The notes below the pieces were generated by a model. The model saw only the letters and a program-made list of their open reading frames with translations. It searched no databases and was not told where the DNA came from. DNA of 64,000 bases from Cryptomeria japonica. Lineage: Eukaryota; Streptophyta; Pinopsida; Cupressales; Cupressaceae. The DNA lies in the NCBI RefSeq assembly GCF_030272615.1, contig NC_081411.1, forward strand, positions 153,255,971 through 153,319,970. Reading direction: 5' to 3'. Position numbers and translations under genes: made by a program. Of the stretch, positions 1-12,209 are shown piece after piece (position 1 is the stretch's first letter; the number at the start of each line of letters is the position of its first letter).

Positions 1-3000
1 CATATAAAAATACATAGAAATAACATTAGATAGCTCTTTAAAATCCACCATAAAAGAAAATCTAGGTATGCAAAAAAAGAAAAATATGCCAACCTTAAAA
101 TAACATCATTGAAAGAAAAAATTTAAAATAACATAATAAGATAAACTCATTTGTAGGTGGACAAGATTCATTCTTTGGGGGTGCCATTCTTCTCATAGAT
201 TAAAATGATGGTGAAACTAGGAAACATGGTCAAGATCTTATTACTTTAGAAGGTGGAGTGGGAAGTGTGGCTAAGATTCTCAATCGATCATTCATTCTCC
301 TATTGATCAACCTTTATAAATATTTCTACAAACTGAATTTGCATTTCAAATGTTGAAGTGATAAGACTATAATCAAAATATTATGATGTAAAAATATAAA
401 AGAAATTGCATGCATAAAGTAGTATCTTGTCCCAAAAGTTAGTACCTAAGATTGAGCCACAACATGATTACCTTATTAATCTCTTCCCAAATAAAAATAA
501 TAATATCAACCATATAAGTTTTTGTAATTTATTCAATTTTTTTATTGTTACTCTTATTAAAAATATTCCTCAAGGTTTTTTCTTGGTATTAAAACCTAGT
601 TTTTCATTTTAGGATTATTTTTTCCTTCTTTCTAGCATAGCCACTAAAGGTATTCATGGTTTGAAATATTATATTTATTAGACGGGATCTATGGGCTCAT
701 TTTAGGAGTGGGATAATGGAAAACCTCTTTGATTTGTTCGCTTCTTGTCTTATTTATGACTTTGACTATTTGAAAACATTTAGTAGTGAAAATATAATGG
801 ATATTTTTTAATATAATTTTTCTTTTTGATAATCAAATGTTCGTAATTTAATATTCATATTAAAAATCATAATTTTAATAACTATAGAAAAATCTATCAA
901 AAATTCACCTGATCTTTGAATTAATGTTTCATCACATGCTTGCTTCATCCTGAATAAAATCTATCATTGAAATTTACATTCAAACAATGTGATAAGGATC
1001 AAGGTTAATAATGACCACCCATACCATATAATATTATGAGATAAATTCATGAATATCATGATTCCATACATAATTATTAATATAAGTAAATTTGTTTAAC
1101 AATTCTCTATCATATACCATGGTTATTATTACCTTCGTTTATGGTTAATATAATTCTAGCATAATTTCTTATATTTAGTATAGATGAATAACAATTAAAT
1201 GATTTTATAAAACTGAAAATAATTATCATCACAATAAAATGAACACTACTTAATTAAAGTTTTCAGACATCTCAAAAAAAAATTAGGTCAAAAAATAATT
1301 AGGTATACCTTCTCAGGGAAGGCATCCACATAGGCATAAACCATGTAAATGAAAAGATAATACTAACAATACTAATGTTAATTAGAAGCATAAAAATCAA
1401 GTTACTTCCAATAATTAGATTTAACTTATGTTTCATATACATTGATACACAATAATCATAAGGAAGCTAGTCAGCTTTATCCACTAAGTTAGATCCCCAA
1501 CTACTATAATCTAATATAAAATTATTAATGTAATATCCAAAAATCCAAGGCATAGAATAAATTGTAATTGTTTAAAAGTAGCTAAAATTATTAGTCATTA
1601 GGATATTTAGTATGACTAAAGTGTAAAAAATCCTAATACTTACACAACGATTTCACATTCTTTCTCGTTCTACAAGCATTCAAAAAAAAATTAATATTGA
1701 AACATTTTACTTTGGTGCATTAAAAATCTTGCATGTTATCTTCAATTTTTCACAAAAAATTATGAGATTGACTTAAGTGTGCATGTAACATAAGACACAA
1801 TGGAAATCCTTCCAAGGTATTTTTAAATACTCAGAGCAATATATATTAGGAAAAAAGCCGAGTACAAATGATTATTAGGCAAGTTATAGAGTAAACATGC
1901 ATACTAGGCATGACCAAGTCTACACATGATGGATAGATTTAGAAATGCAAACAAAACTATAACCTATAGAATACATCTGGCACAAGTTAAGACCTAACAC
2001 ATAATCAAAAGCATTGCATTTATAAAATGAAACATTTCTAAATTGAAAATAATTTGAAACAAATACCACATTAAAATTAATGCATTCTTGAATTATAAAC
2101 CTAAATACCTTAATCCTTTTTACACTTCATTTCCAAAATTAAGATGAATAATAAATTCATCTATATCCATACTACTCATTATTTAATTTAAATTTAATAT
2201 ATCTACTGAATTTATTAAGATTAAGTAGAGGGAAAGTTTCTACTCCTTTCAAGATAACCATATTAATATAAATAGTCAATTGTTGATGATAAACCTACTC
2301 AAAACTAACTAATACTCCATTATTCTAAACAAATTTTATATTTTGTTTATCTTTTTGAATTAAACCCATAACCAAACAAAAGTCTAATTATAGTTATTAT
2401 TACAAAATTTATTTTTATTTCTGTAAGAATGATAATAAGTCTTATACATAGGAGTAGGAATGTGCACGGTTTCTTAAGTGACAAGAAAAATTGACGCGTC
2501 ATAGTAATTTAAGCTTAATTTTTAATTTTTAATAGTCTTGCACATGGCTTTCATTTTCAAATTTTTCTTTTGTGTTTAATGCACTTCTTATCAAGGATAT
2601 GTTTTTTTCTTTATTTGATTTCACTCCCATTATTATAGTCCGTCCCTAAAGAAATGGATGTGTAGTTGAAAATTGTTAATGGGTTGTCAGTAGCACATTT
2701 ATTTTATAATAAATTGCTGTTAAATACTTTTTATTTACAAATGTATTTAAATTATATACATGGTTTATGGCAGTGGCAATGGTAATTTGTAAGGTATTTA
2801 GAAATCTTTTATAGAGGATGATGTTGATAATGTGGTTTTAGGTGTATTGTCTTAACGTCATAAAGGATAAGGTTGATTTTGTATGTCTTTAAATAGAAGG
2901 ACATGGTAATAAATTGCATATAATTTATGTGTTTTAGTCTTAAGTAAGATAGCTAAGTTTCGAATTTTAATTCGAAAAAGATGAGTTTGTGATAGCAAGG

Positions 3001-4618
3001 ATGTCCCCACAATTGAATCTATTTTGATACATTAAAGAGATATATTATAGTGGGTGGCTTATGTATGGAAATATGAGCATGTGTAGGTATAATAAATGAG
3101 TAAATAATGTGTAAACATATAGATGAGGTAAGTGATAAGTGTATAAGAATCTATATGATGGATAGGTAAGTGGCATAGGGCAAGGGACTCAAATTTGCAC
3201 CAAATTATGGCATTTGATGTCTATGTATCAAGATGTTCTCAAAATCAAATAAAAATAAAAGGGAAATGACACAGGCATGCAAATTTTATAGTTGCCTCCC
3301 CCAGCTTTGAGATGCATATAAATCCTAGAATGCTCATGCATCTAAAAAATATGTAATGCTCATGAACATGCATGTAAAATAAATATTTAGACGTCAAATA
3401 ATATCGATAGGATTCCATATAAAATAAATAATATGAGGTGTCATCATGGAGGTTTGTGTTTCATCATGTATCCTCTAGAAGAACTATAAACGGGTCTCTT
3501 AAAGAATATATAATTACAATAAAAGATAAACATTACAGTTTTAGCAACAAGATATGTCCCTGGAATTGGTTGATTTCATAGGATGCAAAAGGAATTATAG
3601 AAGGGGGGAAAGAGTACATGAAAAATAAATATAATCTAAGCATGTAAGCATATAATCATTTGAGTTTTTATAACAATGACTAGAAAAGCAGTCATCATGT
3701 AAATATCTCAAATGATAAACATGGTAATCATGTGTGTTGGAGATGAGAGCACTATAAAATATACCAATGTGTTCTCACGTCCTTAGATGCCACATTGATG
3801 GATTATATTTTAGAACGGGACAACTATAGGGCTCCAAAACTACATAGTTTAACTCCAATTCATTTGAAAATTAAAATGCAACATTAAATAACAAAAATGG
3901 GAATATAAGTGGACTATTATTCTAGCATTCCAAACATCAACAACACGCCCAAAAATAAATTTATAATATCAAGAATAAATGGCTACAACAAAAAACCCTC
4001 AACTAGTACTCACTACCACCAAACAATGTCAAACTACCACCAAATTCTCTTGCAACTTCTATAGAAAAATATGGAATATTGTACTCTCATTTACCAATAA
4101 CAAAAACTCACGAGATCCATTAAGAACAACAAAAAAAAATCTAGAAACTAATTTCACATCTATTTCATCCACAAACTGAAACTACTCAAGCCAAGTTGCA
4201 CTGCAAACTCCATTGAATCTCTAATGCATTTTTAGAGTGAGAATGTCCACTAGAATAATAGGTGTTTCATACTATAACCCTCACAAATCACGGGGTTTAA
4301 TCCAAAAGATATAATCTTTCATGGGTTTTCATCCATAAAGAAGAAAATTGTAGAATGATGTGTTCATATAATGTGAAAATGGGAGAATGAATTTACAAAA
4401 GATTCCAAATGAAGGATCCAACATTGAATATATAAAAATTTCACCATATTGGGTATCCACAAGACCAAATCATTCATTTGGAGGGAAAATACAATTTAAA
4501 TTTTCATAGAAACTCTCATCTTATTTTGAAGCCAAGTGTTTCCAATTCACTTCACAGTTCAAAATGGTACAACATAACTACCACAAATTCCAATCTAAAA
4601 TAGCTCCATGATGTAAAA
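1..4618. other. AT-rich flanking DNA, no gene recognised
   Basis: This stretch is very AT-rich. The only open frames are short (427-612 and 3979-4179) with low-complexity, stop-bounded translations that match no family I know. I see no LTR ends, LINE domains, tRNA or exon-like structure. It is one side of the locus into which Copia A inserted; the other side resumes at 34331. It may be old decayed repeat or ordinary intergenic DNA. Confidence 0.6.
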
Positions 4619-4739
4619 TGATAGTTCTGATACTTAATATAAGTACAGATCCAATAGCCAACAAGATGAGAGTGGGGGGGTGAATCATACAAACTTAATC
4701 ATCCATAAAAACATCAGATTCAACCTCGGTAACATATAC
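4619..4739 (-). repeat. Copia A 3' LTR, terminal part (interrupted by LINE1)
   Basis: These 121 bases match the start of the intact copy at 32783-32905 (plus-strand reading), including the terminal TGATAGTTCT, which is the LTR's CA end on the minus strand. The match stops exactly at the LINE1 target site AACATATAC and resumes at 10391. The C-rich block close to this end is typical of the 3' end of plant copia LTRs. Confidence 0.95.
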
Positions 4740-4742
4740 CCT

Positions 4743-7094
4743 ACTCAAAGACAAAGATAAGATGGGAGGAATCCCCTTACATCTTGATGGAAAACAAGAC
4801 CTTATGGATTTCATTAATGACCAAGCTCTCATTGATGTTGATCTCCAGGGCATCAATTACACCTAGACCAATAGAAGAACTGGAGCTGATTTGATTCAAG
4901 TTAGGCTTGACAAATCTTTAATTTCTCCTGACTAGCTTTCTAAGTATAGTTGTTCCCTTAGTTCTGTTATCAAAATCGGTTCAGACCATTTCCTCATCTC
5001 ATTTTCTGCCAACTCTTTTTCGGCTAAGAGAAACTTCCCTTTCAGATTTGAAAAAGCTTGGCTCTCCCATCCTTTTCTGGAAGCCTGCATTACTGAATGG
5101 TGGAACTCTGAAGTGGAGGGTAAGGCTCTTTTTAGAATTGCAAAAAAGCTCAACATCATAAAAGCCAAAATTAAAACCTACAACAAAGAGATTTTTGGGG
5201 ACATATTCAAGAACAAAACTCAAGTCAAAGCTGAATTAAAGCTTGTTCAGGATAGAATCCAAGAGGTGGGGTTAACCGAAGATCTTAGGATGGCTGAAAA
5301 TGATTTGTTATCTAAATACCACTCCATCATTTATAATGAAGAGAATTTCTAGAGACAAAGATCTAGAGCTTTGTTCCTGAAGGAAGGTGATAAAAACACC
5401 CGATTTCGTCACTTAACTGCCCTTAAGCATAGGGCAGCCAATAGAATATCCAGACTAACTTGCAATAAAGGTGTCCTAACAGAGGATTGCGACATCAGGA
5501 AGGAAGCTCTCAAGCATTTCAGTACCTTGCTGGGTGAAGTGGACAACCTGGATTACAGTAAGCAAAATACACTTTTACAAGCCATCCCTTCTATCCTATC
5601 GGAAGCTGACAATCGCCTCTTATCCCGTATTCCCACTAATCCTAAAATCAGAAAGGCGGTGTTTTCCTTTCAGGGTGATAAATCCCCTAGCCCAAATGGC
5701 TTTCCCATGTTTTTCTTCCAAAAAGTCTGGCACATTGTGGAGGCGGACATATGCAATGGTGTTAAGGAATTATTTGGTTCTAGAAGACTTCTTAAGGAAC
5801 TGAATGCCACTTGCATTGTCCTTATCCCAAAGATCCCTGGAGCTGATTCTCTTAAAAATTTTATACCCATCAGCTTGTGTAACTCTATCTACAAGATCCT
5901 TTCCAAGGTTTTGACTTCCAGGTTGCTAGATGTTCTCCCAAGGATTATCTCTGTCCAACAGAATGGCTTTGTCCTTGGAAGATAGATTTTGGACTCCATT
6001 ATCTCTGTTCATGAAAATATCCACTCCTTGAAAGTGGCGAGTAAACAGGGATTCTTCCTTAAGTTAGACATGGCTAAAGCTTTTGATAGAGTGAACTGGC
6101 AGTTTCTCCTTAGGATCATGGAATCGTTTGGTTTTGGTGACAAAGTTATCCATCTCTATTCTTGACTCATGGGAACTTCCTCCTCTACTGTTATTGTTAA
6201 TGGCTCCCCGTCTAATTTCTTCAAAAGCTCCAAAGGTCTCAAATAGGGAGACCCCATCTCCCCTATCTTGTTTACCATTCTTGCTGAATGCCTGTGTAGA
6301 TTCATCCTTAAAAATGTGGAAGAAGGCAATCTTAAGGGTCTGAAACCCTCTTCATCCAATGTTGTTTTCTCTCATGAACAATTCATTGATGATTCTATCA
6401 CCATGGGGGAAGCCACCATCTTAGAAGCCAAAAACATGAAAATCATTCTGAATACCTATGAATCTACCTCTGGTCAAAAAGTCAACTAGGATAAAAGCTC
6501 TCTATTTTTCATCAACACCCCAGCCCAAAGGCAAATTAGGATTGGCAAGATTCTTGGTTGTAACATATCTGAGTTTCCTTCTACCTATTTGGGGCTTCCT
6601 CTTTGTCTCAAGCCTGAGGATTCCTTCTGGAATAAGTTAATTGACAGACACAACTTGAACTTGTTGGCTGGAAAGGGGTTGTTCTTAGTCAAGCTGGTAA
6701 AGTCACTCTGCTCAAAGCCACTCTCCAAAATCTTCCTGTGTATGCTCTTAGCTTGTTCAAAATACCCTCTAAGTTTGCAGAAGTTATTGAAAGAATCCAA
6801 AAAAAGTTCCTTTGGTCGGGTGTGGAAGTTAAAAACAGAATCCCCCTTATAGCCTGGAATAACATTTGTACCCCTAAGGCCTCAGGTGGGCTGGGCTTAA
6901 GAAACATTAGTTCTATGAATAAAGATTTATTAGCCAAACAAATTTGGAGATTCAAAGGGGAGGAAAGAGAATGGAACTCTATTTGGAAAAACAAATATCT
7001 CTATATGCAACCTTCTGAGGAAGAATTCTTTGACAACTCTTTCTCTGTTGAAGGATCTGCCATTTGGAATGCAGTGCAATCTGCTAAAGGCTAG
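4743..7094 (+). pseudogene. LINE1 ORF2, endonuclease C-terminus and reverse transcriptase
   Basis: The frame opens inside the APE-type endonuclease (residues like INYT*TNRRTGADLIQVRLD near 4850-4915, SDHF near 4983), runs through the linker and then the RT palm. Motif A is FLKLDMAKAFDRVNW near 6060, the GDPISP motif lies near 6250, and the catalytic box reads FIDD near 6385 where active copies have FADD. Stops at 5350, 5983, 6163, 6247 and 6487 interrupt one frame. Most sit where relatives have Trp or Gln. Around 6670 the frame shifts before the RT thumb (SQAGKVTLLKATLQNLPVYA). It cannot make a full protein. In life, ORF2 nicks DNA and copies the LINE RNA onto the nick. Confidence 0.92.
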
Positions 7095-8405
7095 GCTGCT
7101 GCTGGCAGAACCTGGAACCTTGGGGATGAGAGGAAAATAAGATTTTGGGAAGATAGATGGATCCTGGATAAACCTCTGGAGGAAATCCCTATCATCAAAG
7201 ATTGGAAAGACAACTTCAAATGCAGGTATGGTGAAATGGTAAGAGATTACTGGATAAATGGGGACTGGATTGACTTTAGCCAGTAGTGCCCAGATTTCAA
7301 GTTCCTTCAGATTGCTCTTTCTGCTAAAATCCCTAGAGACAACAAAGATGACATTCTGATATGGGGGAAAACTCTGGATGGGAATTACTCTATTTCCTCT
7401 TTTGTGGCTATTCATAATGTCCTGATGGAAGCTACTCCCATCTAGGCTAAAGTTTGGAATAAGAACTTAGTTCCCAAAATCAACATCTTCTTTTGGATTT
7501 TCATCCAAAATAAGATATTAACCTTGGATAATCTTCATAAAAGAGGCATCATTTTTCCTAACATGTGTTCTCTTTGTTGCAGGGAAGAAGAGACAACTTG
7601 CCATATTCTCAATCAATGCTCTTTTAGCTAGGACATCTAGAAAATCATCCTGACCAAGTGGAACCTGAGCTGGGTCTTCCCAAATTCTCTTGGTGAAACT
7701 TGGCTTCAATGGTATTGTCCTAACTCTAATCCTAAAATTGTGGAGACCTGGAGACTTACTTTGCCGATTGTTATCTGGAATATATGGAAAGAGAACAACA
7801 ACAGGATTTTCAGAGATAAAAGGGCTATTCCTGAAGTGGTTGCAGACAAAATCTTTAGGAGTATTTTTGAATGCCTCTATGGCACTGATCAGGGATTTGC
7901 TGCTAAAGAGGATTTCAAAGACAGATGGAACCTTTCTACCACCACTACTAGCAAGGAGAAAGGCAGAGAAGGTCTTCTCTAGTGTTCCCCCCTACAGAGA
8001 TGGATTAAGGCTAACTTCGATGGGGCTTCTAAAGGAAATCCAGGTAAAGCTGGATATGGGGGCATTATCAAGAATTTTGCTGGAAGTTGCCTTAAGGCGG
8101 TGGCTAGTCCTTTGGGGAATCAAACTAGCCATTTTGTTGAAGCCTCCGCTGCCTTGCATACTTTAATTATAGCCAAAAATCTCAATTATGATAAAATATG
8201 GCTTGAGGGGGATTCACTTAATATTATTAAGTGCTTAAAGGGGGAATCAAAGCCTTCTTGGTCTATTGAGAATATCATCATGAAAGCTAGAGAGATTATC
8301 GTCAATTTCAAAGAAATTATTATACAACATGCCTTCAAAGAGAAAAACAGTGTTGCTGACTATTTAGCGAATACTGGAGTTAATTCTAACGTTCAAATGA
8401 TTTAG
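7095..8405 (+). pseudogene. LINE1 ORF2 C-terminus: zf-RVT and RNase H
   Basis: A zf-RVT zinc-binding segment lies near 7560-7620 (CSLCCREEETTCHILNQC), followed by an IWKENNNRIF-type linker and a plant LINE RNase H domain from about 7990 to 8400 (ANFDGASKGNPGKAGYGGI, then WLEGDSLNIIKCL). The first Asp, the middle Glu region and the second Asp are recognisable. Stops at 7285, 7441, 7630, 7639 and 7980 break the frame, again largely TAG. It stays in the frame set by the RT-thumb frameshift, so it was the C-terminus of ORF2. The RNase H stop is at 8403; ORF3 starts about 80 bases further on in another frame. Confidence 0.9.
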
Positions 8406-8484
8406 CACGAGGATGATCTCAATTTAAACATTAAAGAGATACTCAGAAAGGACCGTTATACGGGGAGAGAAGGACAATTAAATC

Positions 8485-10214
8485 ATGACAAGTAAAAAGA
8501 ATCACTTACGCCTTGCTGGAAAGGCCATCATTACCTGGCACTGCGGTAGATCTCCTACTATCTCCAAAAAATTGCCACACACTTTGTGGGTTACTCAAAG
8601 GGATAATTTGAGTTGCATCGGGAAAGAAGTTCTCAATTTGCAGAGAAACAGAGTCGATATCCTGAATTCGAAAATGGGAGGAGAACTAAGACGCGAAGAA
8701 CCTGCCAACACATCAACCTGGAAAGCAATGCCTAAAGTCTGGGCAAAGCTGGAGAAGGGCTCTCTCACCAGCTTCATGGAAAAGCTTGAGGACTATGACA
8801 AAGGTAGGGTCAACTTAGTCGTTTCTAAGATTTTTGAAAACTGGTCTAATGGCTCTTTTAAACTTTACGGAGTTAAATTTAAGTTGGATGCTGGGCTTAT
8901 TTCTACTGTGACTAGAATGCCCCACACTGGGCTCATCTTCTTTCGAGACCTCAAGGTCTCCAACAATGCAGTTACCCTATTCTCACGGAAAGAGAAAGAG
9001 CGAGCCAAAATTGGCAAGGCTACCGGGGGCTACTACGATGCTACGAACATCAAGAAGTTGTGGAGCTGGGTCCTGAATGCAATCATGGAGTATATTACGG
9101 TTGAAGGCCATTTCTCCAGGGCCCACACCTACCAATTCATTCTCTTGAACCATTTCAGACATGACAAAAAAGTGTCTTTGCCCTACTACCTTTTTTGATC
9201 CCTCTCTAGATCCCTGAACAAGCACAGGACTAACCCTTCCAACCTGATTCTCCATTGTGGGCTCTTGCTGCTCATTTATGAGCATTGCAAAACCCTCGCT
9301 TTGCAAGAAAATAAGTGGATTTCCACTTCCCTAGGTAAAAGGAGGATGGAAGAGGGAGATACTAGCAAGGAGAAGAGGTCTTCCAGTAAGAAAAGGAAAA
9401 GTGCCCCCTCGGGTTGGAAACTGAGGACATTGTCAAGGAAAGCAGTGGTATGGAGACGGATGACTCTAACAGTGAAGACAGCTGGAAGGAAGAGGAGCTA
9501 GGCAACGAGGAAGAAAGTGGAGATTTTGAGCCCAGTCAAGATAGCCCTATTCTAAGTGATCACCCTGGTAAAGACAATAGCCATCTGATGGAGGAGATGA
9601 CTCCCAAGGATAATGAGGAAACCAAAGTTAATTCTGAGAAGGAAACAAACAAAGGCTCCGAGAAGAACCTGACTGAGGAAAGGGATAGCAAGGACAAGGA
9701 AAGTGCTAGGGAGGGGCTTATCTTGGATAATCTCAAGAAGCTCTCGGAGGCCAGAATGAATTTCGACAGACGGACTTACGAAACCCTGAAAAACCTGGAG
9801 AACCAAGGGATAAATTCAGATAAAAAGAGGGAGGATGAAAACAGAGAGCACATTAATTAGAAGCAGGAAATGGAGAATAAGGTAAAATCGTTGGAAGAGG
9901 GAAAAAAAGCGATGAAAAATCTGATGGGAATTATTCCAGGTATCCTCTCTGTTGTCAACAAAACCCTAGAAGACATTGCCAAGGTCTTTGACCATACTCC
10001 TAAACCAGTTGTGGATCTTGACCTGGAGGAGGAGACCATCTAGACTAGAAGTGGTGGTGATGCTACCCCGGTGGGCGGAACTGCGAACAGAACCAGGGCC
10101 AGTATCAAGAAAGTTGTGGCTGCTGCGGCCAAAGACCCTCCCAACCTCAAAGACAACATCAAAGAGCTGGAAGAAATTAGCAGCACCCTGGCTAAAGCCC
10201 TAGATAAAATCTAA
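8485..10214 (+). pseudogene. LINE1 ORF3: unrecognised globular domain plus acidic and coiled-coil tail
   Basis: This lies between RNase H and the LINE 3' end and is homologous to 43248-44810 of LINE3. The N-terminal part (about 8677-9290) has the shared blocks GHFSRAHTYQFILLNHFRH and HCGLLLLIYEH. It is followed by a Lys/Arg-rich stretch (KRSSSKKRKSAPS near 9380, possible nuclear signal), an acidic segment, and a predicted coiled coil ending in LAKALDKI. It has a TGA at 9196, a frameshift near 9405 and TAGs at 9858 and 10041. I do not recognise the family; the first domain is reminiscent of proteins carried by other plant transposons, but function is unknown. The usual plant L1 layout has only ORF1 and ORF2. 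Confidence 0.75.
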
Positions 10215-10381
10215 TTCCTGGATGGCCTACTGGCTTTTAGGGGCTTTTGTGGGTTTTCCTCGGTTTTCCACTGGTTTTTCCTTTTGTTCTGTTTCTCTCT
10301 GTTTCTTGTGGCTTTGCTGTTTAAGTCTTGCTTGTAAAGGGTTTTGGGACCCCTTCAAAACCTGCTTTTTCATTAATAAAA
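10215..10381 (+). other. LINE1 3' UTR and 3' terminus
   Basis: The stretch is T/G-rich (GGTTTTCCACTGGTTTTTCC) and ends in TTCATTAATAAAAA, directly followed by the target-site copy AACATATAC. The last 25 bases resemble the minus-strand 3' end of LINE3 near 43195-43225 (both have AAAACCTRCTTTTT followed by TTAAT), showing that the two LINEs share a 3' end recognised by the same reverse transcriptase. Confidence 0.8.
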
Positions 10382-10390
10382 AACATATAC

Positions 10391-11792
10391 TTAAATAATA
10401 AAACCAAAACTATTAAACATGCAAACTCAAAAGCATATAAACATCATAAACCTCATAACACCAATTTTAATGTGGAAACCCAAATAGGGAAAAACCACTA
10501 TGGGATTTCGGACCCACTAAGAAATATACTCTTCTAGAGTATGCTCGGTTAAAAGCAAATGTTGTTAAAGATTACAAACACATTGCTAGATGTGACCCGG
10601 TTAAGGGATTTCCCTCAGATCTATTAGGATCTTTACTTTGGTAGAAGTGACCTTGTTAAAGGATTTCAAACACTCAATCAAAATGTCACCTTGCTAGAGG
10701 GTTTTACAAATAAGACTGTTAAGTCCACTCGGTTAAGAGATTTTCTATCACTTTCACAAAATAGTAGTAATAAAATCTATCTACAACTTCACATCTAAAA
10801 TGCTAAAGCAGATTCCTATTTGTTCAATACAATCTAGACATAGAACTAATCTTGTCTATCTGCTAGGCTTCTATACTCTATTATTCTAACAGGTCTTCAA
10901 GCTTCTATGCTCGGTAATCACTATGTAGCATCCCTGTGCATACACTTGCCCACATACATTGTTTATCAATAGTTTCCTATTTATAAACAATTAGGTAATT
11001 GCATAATCTCCTTGATCACATTTCTCATGATCAATCATAGCCATCAGATCTTTGATCTTGTCCAGGTTCAATGCATCTTTCAATCTGAAAATGTTTTACC
11101 CCGTCTTGGAACTTGCATACATTTCTTGGAACTTGTGCCAAGGTATTGCGGTTCAATCTGAGCTGTAGATCTTCATGCCAACTTTCCATTGCCTTAGATT
11201 CATTAACAAACTTCATGCATGGCTCACCAATCATAATTTAGTTCCAACTCATCATCTTCCTTCATTAAATATCATATGTAAACATTTAATGCATTATGTT
11301 ATAGCTCGGTTACAACTTGGTAACAACTCGGTGAATACTAAACTTCACTCGGTAGACATTTTGCCTTCATTAACTGATAGCGATAACCTTAGGGTTTACC
11401 GACTAGGTTCTTTGCTTGATAACATAGTATAGTATTAACCTTTACAATTTACAACATATGTATGATGTTAAAACAATCTAAACTATCATGATCTCATCAT
11501 TGTCTGACTTGGTAATAGTTGCCCATTGAATACCTTATTCATCCCCTTACTCATCATATTCTTTCCTGTGTCTTTTACTGACATCTTTATAATCTTCAAA
11601 TCATACTTCTCAAGATATGGCAACATCATACTGAATTAGAAAATCAATTTCTTGACATCAATGACAAAATAATAATATCAAGACAGTAAACATCCTTAAT
11701 TAGTTATATCCATAATCATCAACAACCTTCTCAATATCCTTATGAAATGCTAACAATCTTTCATTGTCTGTTATAATGGTATATTGCCAACA
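10391..11792 (-). repeat. Copia A 3' LTR, main part
   Basis: This aligns end to end with 32906-34330, apart from scattered transitions and one 23-bp tandem duplication present only in the other LTR. It ends at ATTGCCAACA (minus TGTTGGCAAT), followed directly by the polypurine tract. The block near 10480-10520 (GGGAAAAACC, GTGGGATTTCGGACCC region) is a motif shared by the copia LTRs in this window. Confidence 0.95.
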
Positions 11793-11806
11793 ATCTCCCC
11801 CTTTGG
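11793..11806 (-). promoter_or_regulatory. Copia A polypurine tract (with upstream extra PPTs)
   Basis: On the minus strand the bases directly before the 3' LTR read AAAGGGGGAGAT, the primer site for plus-strand DNA synthesis. Further similar runs lie upstream on the minus strand at about 11957-11969 (AAAGGGGGAGAAG), 11937-11948 (AAAGGGGAGAAG) and 11878-11890 (ATGGGGGAGAG). Several PPT-like runs before the 3' LTR are characteristic of Sireviruses. The surrounding 11807-12209 is otherwise non-coding 3' sequence. Confidence 0.9.
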
Positions 11807-12209
11807 CATTGATGGCAAAACCAATTGATTTGACCTTAAAAGATTCGGATTGCTGTGATTCTGAAATGCTGAAATGCTCTCCCCCATACATTAGACTTCT
11901 CTTCTATTTCTTCAGTTTTCTTTCCAATATCCAGTCTTCTCCCCTTTATAGTAGTCTTCTCCCCCTTTGACAACAATGCCAGAAAGTAAAGAACTAGAAC
12001 ATAATTTCTTCCTGTATGAAGTGATTTTCTGTTGTTGTGTATCAATTCAGTCTCGATCAGATCATTTTGTCTTCAATTCCTGTTCCCTGTATAATTTCCT
12101 GTAATAATTCCTGTACACCTTTAGAAAACATCCTAAAGTGTATAAATCAACATCAACTCCCAAAAGATATTCGATAGAGTCATCGAATTGATGCTTTCAC
12201 CGAACTCGG

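Larger units (their letters stand above)
4740..10381 (+). mobile_element. LINE1: 5'-truncated L1-type LINE inserted in the Copia A LTR
   Basis: The element begins inside the endonuclease domain, so it is 5'-truncated as is usual for target-primed reverse transcription. It continues through RT, zf-RVT, RNase H and a third ORF to a 3' end reading CATTAATAAAAA. The 9-bp target duplication AACATATAC lies at 4731-4739 and 10382-10390, and the uninterrupted Copia A LTR near 32900 shows the empty site. ORF2 and ORF3 are broken by stops (mostly TAG) and frameshifts. It belongs to the same family as LINE3: both share ORF3 and a similar 3' terminus. Confidence 0.93.

Noticed and set aside
427-612. Short ORF as a host gene
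   Set aside because: It is low-complexity Asn/Phe/Leu-rich, without domain, splice signals or context.
3979-4179. Thr/Lys-rich short ORF
   Set aside because: Its composition reflects the local ACC/AAA-rich DNA; nothing else supports coding.
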